Below, one piece after another: positions 46,926 to 51,712 of a DNA stretch of 51,712 nucleotides (the first letter of the stretch is position 1; each line of letters begins with the position of its first letter). Where the stretch lies: contig JAJCYO010000142.1 of NCBI GenBank assembly GCA_029262875.1, forward strand, positions 1 to 51,712, given 5' to 3'. The stretch is from Flavobacteriales bacterium. Lineage in GTDB: Bacteria > Bacteroidota > Bacteroidia > Flavobacteriales_E > Vicingaceae. The position numbers and the translations under genes were made by a program. The notes beneath the pieces are model-generated. The model ran no database searches. It was given only the letters and a program-made list of their open reading frames with translations, and was not told where the DNA came from.

Positions 46926-47000
46926 TTACTTTCCGATACAGAATATATAGAGTGTTGATATCATTAATTCACAGCGTTTCGGGTAACAAATAGGCAACAC
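46926..47000 (-). repeat. 3' array element F (partial, no attached gene)
   Basis: TTACTTTCCGATACAGAA here is identical over 18 nt to 25261-25278 in element A, in the same orientation. Further along only weak similarity remains (GGGTAACAAATAGGCAACAC). No T9SS gene ends here, so it may mark a lost array member or the array edge. Confidence 0.45.
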
Positions 47001-47171
47001 AAATTAATCATACTTTTTAAATTTGGGCAGAATGTAGAAAAGATATTATCCAACATTTAATCTTAATTAAAAGATACAAGTCTCTCCTTTGAACCCTAGC
47101 TTTTATTCTTAATCTTTAAGGCGCCTGGGTAATCAACTATTTTTTTAAAATGGTTTTGACAAATCAACTGA

Positions 47172-47207
47172 CAGAGATGGAGGATTCGAACCTTATTCTC
47201 AATCTCT
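47172..47207 (-). other. tRNA T-arm/acceptor-like fragment
   Basis: On the minus strand AGGTTCGAATCCTCC has the universal GTTCGAATC T-loop, followed by ATCTCTG like a 3' acceptor strand. An AGAGAT just upstream can pair with ATCTCT. No D-arm or anticodon arm exists upstream and the T-stem has only three pairs, so it is not a working tRNA. It may be the tRNA-end remnant left at an integration site. Confidence 0.4.
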
Positions 47208-47331
47208 TATTATTATTAAGTTAAGTACAATTTATTACTGATGGGTAACAAAAAGGGTAATTCTAATTTCAAATAACATATACTTAACAATGATAATTAA
47301 AATCTATTTATTAATCACCAACAATAAAAAA

Positions 47332-47356
47332 GAGCCTTCCAATTATTGAATGGCTC
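47332..47356 (-). terminator. Intrinsic terminator for the TonB-C-like gene
   Basis: GAGCC/GGCTC arms with an interrupted inner stem (CCAAT/ATTG-like), followed on the minus strand by six T residues. It lies about 160 nt downstream of the stop at 47516. Confidence 0.68.
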
Positions 47357-47515
47357 AGGTATTGTTTTTTTATTTAGTTTGGGATTCCTTAGGAGTAAAT
47401 GTGTTGGCAACCATGTGCTTTACTTTATTAGTGCCTTTTTTATTACAGAAATTCTCTCGATTGTTTGAAGAATCTAATATTAGACACTATTCTTTGAAGA
47501 AATACTATTTCTTAG

Positions 47516-48292
47516 TTATCTCCAGGTTTCATTAATAACAAAAATAACCTCTGAAGAAACAGGTTTCCCTCTAAGGGTTGCTGGAGACCAATTAGGTATC
47601 TCTGCCATAATTTCTAATACTTTTTTTTCGTATTTGTCATCTTTTATAAGCCCAAATCCATCCCAAAATTTCGCGCTATAAGTAACCTCAGAAACCTTTC
47701 CACTTTCTGAAACATTAAATGTCATCCATCTCATAAACTCTTTATCCTTAATCAGCACTTTTGCTGTTTTCATTTTCTTCTTAAGTTGGTTCCGAATAGA
47801 ATCACAAGAACTTTTCGGCTGAGCAACAACAAACCCCATTCCTACTGCATCTAAACTATCGGCTTCTTTTTTCCGGTTTTTGAAAAAATTAATTCCAAAT
47901 TTATCTTGTACATACCTCACAGTATACTCTTCGAAACAGGAAATAGAAGATGGAATAACATCATCCCCATCTAAAATATCTTTTTCTATAAACCCATATT
48001 CCTTTTTTAATAACTCTTTACATGTGGTTGAATTAATATTAATGCCTGTAGAGAATTCTGTCAAATAATAGATAGTATAGTATGGTAATATAAGAGAATC
48101 GTTATTACACATTCTTGATGCTTTCTTCATAAAATAATCGCACCATTTATATTCAAGCTTACGTGGTTTCAATTCTAAAAAATTTTCATAAACCAATTCC
48201 CCTAAACTATCTCTTTTAACTGACTGCGCATTTAAATTAACTGCCATTACAAAAATTACTATAAACGATAGTATCCTACTGAGGTTGTCCAT
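47516..48292 (-). CDS. Secreted protein with TonB-C-like C-terminal domain
   Basis: 258 residues from the ATG at 48292, which directly precedes a signal peptide (ILSFIVIFVMAVNLNAQ); the frame is open to 48361 but that adds a poor N-terminus. The middle is unrecognised, with Cys pairs (MCNNDS, ISCFEEY). The last ~80 residues resemble a TonB C-terminal domain as found in small Bacteroidota periplasmic proteins (MTFNVSESGKVSEVTY, MAEIPNWSPATLRGKPV, EVIFVIN). No TM anchor or proline-rich linker remains, so it is not a canonical energy transducer. It lies 105 bp downstream of the RHS gene on the same strand; an immunity role for that candidate toxin is possible but unsupported by fold. Confidence 0.72.
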   Translation of the reverse strand: MDNLSRILSFIVIFVMAVNLNAQSVKRDSLGELVYENFLELKPRKLEYKWCDYFMKKASRMCNNDSLILPYYTIYYLTEFSTGININSTTCKELLKKEYGFIEKDILDGDDVIPSSISCFEEYTVRYVQDKFGINFFKNRKKEADSLDAVGMGFVVAQPKSSCDSIRNQLKKKMKTAKVLIKDKEFMRWMTFNVSESGKVSEVTYSAKFWDGFGLIKDDKYEKKVLEIMAEIPNWSPATLRGKPVSSEVIFVINETWR

Positions 48293-48397
48293 AAATTTTT
48301 CTTTTGTTACTTTTTCAGGTAAAGTTAATAAAAACAAATTTAGTGCCACTATTATTTCCATGCTCCTCTCCTTGGCAACGCAGATAAATATTATAAT

Positions 48398-51300
48398 TTA
48401 CCGAAACCTGGCTGTTGCCTTTGTTATTGATTTTATAGCTCTCAATGTATTTATTGATATTAACCCTCTTGGAATTGAATTAGTTCTATTATATTCTTGA
48501 ATAGTCGGCAATGCATCAAGAGGTTCAATTCTTCCGTAATCAGTATCTTCAATAATAGTCATTGTATGCTCAATGGCTAAGCGAACATTTTTATCTGATA
48601 CATCTTTTAAAGGATAACCATATGCTAAAATACCACCTCCATATTTAGATGCCTCACTATGTCGGTAATATTTTATATCTATTACATGATCAGGAACATC
48701 GCGAATATCATCAGGAGCATTATCTCCTCCAGTTATAAAAGAATGAAACATCTCGTGAGTAAATGTATGGGGTCCTTTTTCTGGCGTAATCCAGATTTCT
48801 CCTCTCTCAGTAGACCCTCCCACACTCAATTTCCTTTCTTTTTCGGGAGTATGAATCTTATCATTTATAAGTCTCGTGGTAGTACTTTCATTATTTTGTA
48901 CAATCCTTTTTGCCTCACCAATAGTTGCGACTTCCCTAAACATAATATTAAATAAAACATCGTAGCCTGTTCCATCAGATTTTTTAAAACGATTATCCTT
49001 AAAATTTTTCTTTGCCAATTCATAATCAATCATCTTTTTTATAGCGTCACCATTAAATCCATCTCCTGTAACATGTACTATATTTAGTTCTATTGTAGTC
49101 GTTTGTCTCACATGGTTAACAACATTAACACCTTCTAAACCATCTAAATCAATAGCTTGTATGGGTGTATTACTTGCAAATTGATACGGAGAAAGCATAG
49201 CATATGTGCTTGTTAATGGATCAACACTTAGAAATTTTCCTAATCTACTACTATAAATTCTCGCTCCAAAATCTAAACTATTACCAACAGAATTATTAAC
49301 CTCGTCATCTTTCTCCTTTCCGTTAAAACCGTAGGTATGGTCACCTATGTTTAGGTTATTGGTATTGGGCATAATCATACCAAATGGATAATACATTTGT
49401 CTGCTATTCATATCAGCCGTATAATACACCTCATTAGCAGGAGTAATACTCAATTCTATATCATCAAACCAAGTATTGGCAGCCCCGGTCGCTAATTCTG
49501 TATACGCTTGTACAAAAACTGGTTCGCAGGCTGGCACCTGGCTACTATCTGCATAATAATAAGTACTTTGTATTGTGAGTGTTACACCTTGGCTTAACGG
49601 AGACCATGTGTCTTTAGAAGTAGTGGGTGCGACAGTTTCCTTAGCAATAGTTCCCACTGCATCTTTATACAATTGCCTTCCATTAGCATCAACTATTCTT
49701 CTAACAAACTGACCTCCATTAGCAGGAAAACCTGGTTCTTCTTCTTCATAGTAGGCATAAACCTTGGTAACAGTTACCTGGTCATTTGCTTTTACTTCTA
49801 GCGTAACTTTTGGTCCTATAGGATTATCCGCATAAGATTGATAAATGCTATAAGTTCCTGTTCTTACCTGCCCAGTACTTTGTAAGGCTAAGTAACTGTT
49901 ATCTTCAAATATTTGGCCATCATTGGTTTCATATGAAGATGTATCTGTTTGACTCACACCGCTTGTTTGGGTCATCAACTTCTTATCACTAACCGTGGCC
50001 AATACATTTCCTAAATGATTGCTTAATTCAATTGACTTATCTCCCAACACCCGTTCAACTAAATTAGCATCGTCTGCAAATACTGTAGTCGAAGTTATGA
50101 CAATGTGTGTGAATTTCTTAGTAGTACCATCTATACCCGCAGTAAAGTCTTGGCTTATCAATTCCTTATTAATTTGATCTATAGCTACCCTTCTACTACC
50201 GTAAATATTTGTCTCTTTTAATGTGTAATGAGACGTATAATCACCACCGGACTCAGTAAATGTTTTTTCGTAAATACTCAATAAATTACCAACGGCATCA
50301 TATTGATAATAATTATAGGTCCACTCATCTTCATCAACCAAACCACTTCCATTGCGAGGTTTTTCCAATTTTAAAATCCGGTTCCCCATCGCATCGTACT
50401 TGAATTCCAAATCAGATTTAGAACTAAAAGCTGTCCGAGTAATACTCTTTATTTTACCAGAAATAGTCCATTCAATTCCATTGGTAACAATTTCTTCTGA
50501 AGGATCTGTAATTAAATTTCCTATGGCATCATAAACATAATTATTCGAAGCCATGTTCTCTTTTATATCAGTATAAGAACCATGATCTGGAGCACTATCA
50601 TCTGCATCAGCCAGTTGGTTGGTGCCTGAATAATAATTATATTTCATGTCATCCATTGCCAATTGTGTAGCCGTAATTCCATTACGGTGTAAAGAATCAA
50701 CATTTCCGTTGGCATCAAAAGTAATGTCTGTATAGTAATCGTTAGTAGAAGAACTACCGGTCCAAGTATTGGTAGTGTCATTAACTCCGGTATAAATTTG
50801 TGAATTTCTTAATCGGTTTAATTGATCATATTTATAGTTATTACCATATATAGTCATCCCACTAATTGCAGTAACCATACTTCTAACATTACTATTAAAT
50901 AACTCAGAATTAGCTACATCAAAAGGCGTTGAGGTAACAGTTGCTTCAAAATTATCTGCCGCTACTGGCTCACTAATTGCATCGTAATCTCCATTAAAAT
51001 AATTAAGGGTGTAACCAAACGCATCTTTTGCTATTGACTGATGAACTTGATCAGCACTTGCAAGATATCCCGGTTCAGAATCCTTTCCAATATCACGTGT
51101 TTCATCTAAGGTATTATCATTCACCCCTTTAATCCATCCTTGTATGGTGTAAGCCAAATCTAAGCCTTGTACTTTTTCATCAGCCAACTCAATTCTTGCT
51201 AAAGGCCCATGTTGGTAATAAAAGTATTTGGCATCTTTTTCCCATATCACTCCATCCTTAGAAGTGAATACCTCATGTACTCTATCATCCGAATCATAAT

Positions 51301-51712
51301 AATATTTATGGTAATACTGATCGGTTTCTCCTTCTTGAAAGATAACTTGGTGTACCTTGCCAGTTAATAAATCATAGTTGTAAGACAGTTGTTTCGTACT
51401 CGCTGATAGTCCCTCTAAATCTGTATTTTCCATTACTGCATGTTTTACTTTACCAGCAATATCGTAACTATAGTGTATGGCATTATCATAAGCACTATCA
51501 ACCACATTAAAAGAATAATAGGCCACTGTTGCAACTCTTAATCTTAAATTCTCTTGTCCATTTGGAAAGTAATTGTCTACTGTAGCTATTAATGTTTCAT
51601 CATAAAAAGTTCTGGTAATTTCCGATTGAACCCCACTATCATACCAAATAATTAACGAATCAGCATTTTCTGCTATAGACTTGGTTATGGTTAAGGAAGT
51701 ATTGTTTTGTCC
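48398..51712 (-). CDS. RHS/YD-repeat protein with C-terminal HExxH metallopeptidase-like domain (5' partial)
   Basis: The reading frame stays open to the window edge. A GTG at 51526 is internal: the 62 codons upstream (for example IIWYDSGVQSEITRTFYDE) are clearly RHS-like, so the true start lies beyond 51712. YD repeats (YYYDSDDRVHEVF, YKYDQLNRLRNSQIY, FKYDAMGNRILKLEK) lead to the RHS-associated core (YGFNGKEKDDEVNN, DFGARIYSSRLGKFLSVDPL, SPYQFASNTP). The ~265 residues after the core are unrelated to RHS and contain THEMFHSF: an HExxH zinc-metalloprotease motif (HEMFH at 48743-48757). RHS shells encapsulate variable C-terminal toxins, so this is a candidate peptidase effector or self-processing domain. 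No T9SS tail is present. Confidence 0.88.
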   Translation of the reverse strand, partial: GQNNTSLTITKSIAENADSLIIWYDSGVQSEITRTFYDETLIATVDNYFPNGQENLRLRVATVAYYSFNVVDSAYDNAIHYSYDIAGKVKHAVMENTDLEGLSASTKQLSYNYDLLTGKVHQVIFQEGETDQYYHKYYYDSDDRVHEVFTSKDGVIWEKDAKYFYYQHGPLARIELADEKVQGLDLAYTIQGWIKGVNDNTLDETRDIGKDSEPGYLASADQVHQSIAKDAFGYTLNYFNGDYDAISEPVAADNFEATVTSTPFDVANSELFNSNVRSMVTAISGMTIYGNNYKYDQLNRLRNSQIYTGVNDTTNTWTGSSSTNDYYTDITFDANGNVDSLHRNGITATQLAMDDMKYNYYSGTNQLADADDSAPDHGSYTDIKENMASNNYVYDAIGNLITDPSEEIVTNGIEWTISGKIKSITRTAFSSKSDLEFKYDAMGNRILKLEKPRNGSGLVDEDEWTYNYYQYDAVGNLLSIYEKTFTESGGDYTSHYTLKETNIYGSRRVAIDQINKELISQDFTAGIDGTTKKFTHIVITSTTVFADDANLVERVLGDKSIELSNHLGNVLATVSDKKLMTQTSGVSQTDTSSYETNDGQIFEDNSYLALQSTGQVRTGTYSIYQSYADNPIGPKVTLEVKANDQVTVTKVYAYYEEEEPGFPANGGQFVRRIVDANGRQLYKDAVGTIAKETVAPTTSKDTWSPLSQGVTLTIQSTYYYADSSQVPACEPVFVQAYTELATGAANTWFDDIELSITPANEVYYTADMNSRQMYYPFGMIMPNTNNLNIGDHTYGFNGKEKDDEVNNSVGNSLDFGARIYSSRLGKFLSVDPLTSTYAMLSPYQFASNTPIQAIDLDGLEGVNVVNHVRQTTTIELNIVHVTGDGFNGDAIKKMIDYELAKKNFKDNRFKKSDGTGYDVLFNIMFREVATIGEAKRIVQNNESTTTRLINDKIHTPEKERKLSVGGSTERGEIWITPEKGPHTFTHEMFHSFITGGDNAPDDIRDVPDHVIDIKYYRHSEASKYGGGILAYGYPLKDVSDKNVRLAIEHTMTIIEDTDYGRIEPLDALPTIQEYNRTNSIPRGLISINTLRAIKSITKATARFR

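Larger units (their letters stand above)
46820..47515. other. Gene-poor boundary region at the right edge of the array
   Basis: About 700 bp with no convincing gene. It contains a near-perfect short direct repeat (ACTGGAAAA twice, 46901-46919) and an 18-bp sequence identical to part of element A (46926-46943). It also holds several GGGTAAC-like words (46923, 46980, 47245), a tRNA T-arm-like segment (47172-47207) and a terminator (47332-47356). The 61-codon frame at 47350-47535 begins inside that terminator and is not believed. Confidence 0.6.

Noticed and set aside
25260-47000. Integron attC sites in the 3' elements
   Set aside because: I looked for RYYYAAC/GTTRRRY core pairs flanking each gene and found none consistently; no integron integrase is visible in the window.
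47172-47207. Functional tRNA gene
   Set aside because: No D-arm, anticodon arm or seven-bp acceptor stem can be formed with the flanking sequence; only a T-arm-like fragment is present.
47350-47535. 61-codon plus-strand ORF with a hydrophobic stretch
   Set aside because: It starts inside the 47332-47356 terminator hairpin, overlaps the end of the TonB-C-like gene on the other strand, and has no ribosome site or operon context.
48285-48500. Plus-strand 71-codon ORF between the RHS and TonB-C-like genes
   Set aside because: Mostly antisense to the RHS C-terminus and the signal peptide of the downstream gene; no independent coding evidence.
1-51712. CRISPR array, insertion sequence with transposase, or rRNA operon
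   Set aside because: No regularly spaced short repeats, transposase or integrase reading frame, or rRNA-like sequence was seen.

Overview
The window comes from a low-GC Gram-negative member of the Bacteroidota, most likely a marine Flavobacteriales-type organism (order-level placement is inference). The evidence is: eight complete secreted proteins ending in a type IX secretion system (T9SS) type A sorting domain with a YPNP/FPNP-type motif; a lipoprotein with a Bacteroidota export signal (C-S-K-E-D); Bacteroidota-type TAnnTTTG promoter boxes; lpxB and a PagL-like lipid A enzyme, which require an outer membrane; and a DUF2911 protein.

Left part (0-10.5 kb), housekeeping and envelope genes. 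A two-domain universal stress protein diverges from a tight surE / 3-TM protein / lpxB run, followed by a SpoIID-domain protein and a small secreted protein. A compact minus-strand operon follows (membrane protein, LES lipoprotein with a DUF1566-like domain, lysine-tailed secreted protein, secreted NUC-family nuclease with a C-terminal OB-like domain). It diverges from comEC through back-to-back promoter boxes, so a secreted nuclease and the DNA-uptake channel share one control region. Two small coupled ORFs follow, one of them a 44-residue membrane protein.

Middle part (10.5-25.2 kb). A 2375-residue adhesin-like T9SS protein is built from six near-identical ~292-residue units. Next comes a plus-strand operon of a secreted PIG-L deacetylase, a 40-residue membrane protein and a Na+/solute symporter, with overlapping start and stop codons. 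A hairpin separates it from minus-strand genes for a DUF2911 protein, an outer-membrane barrel and a PagL-like acyloxyacyl hydrolase.

Right part (25.2-46.9 kb), an array of T9SS surface proteins. Six complete minus-strand genes and one plus-strand gene encode mostly beta-propeller bodies: FG-GAP x14 twice, SBBP x7, another x7 repeat, and BNR/YCF48 types, plus one LRR protein. There is also an orphan sorting-domain fragment whose body is missing. Four of the minus-strand genes carry a related ~130-145 bp non-coding element directly after the stop codon, a fifth carries its gene-proximal end, and a further partial copy lies at the right edge. Unrelated bodies therefore share tails and 3' elements, which suggests a cassette-like or recombining surface-protein locus. 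This is the most unusual thing in the window. An excisionase-like HTH gene and a GGTA tetranucleotide repeat sit where the array changes strand.

Right end (46.9-51.7 kb). A gene-poor ~0.7 kb stretch holds a partial 3' element, a tRNA T-arm-like sequence and a terminator. It is followed by a TonB-C-like secreted protein and a large RHS/YD-repeat protein that runs off the window. The RHS protein's variable C-terminal domain carries a HEMFH zincin motif, so it is a candidate polymorphic metallopeptidase toxin.
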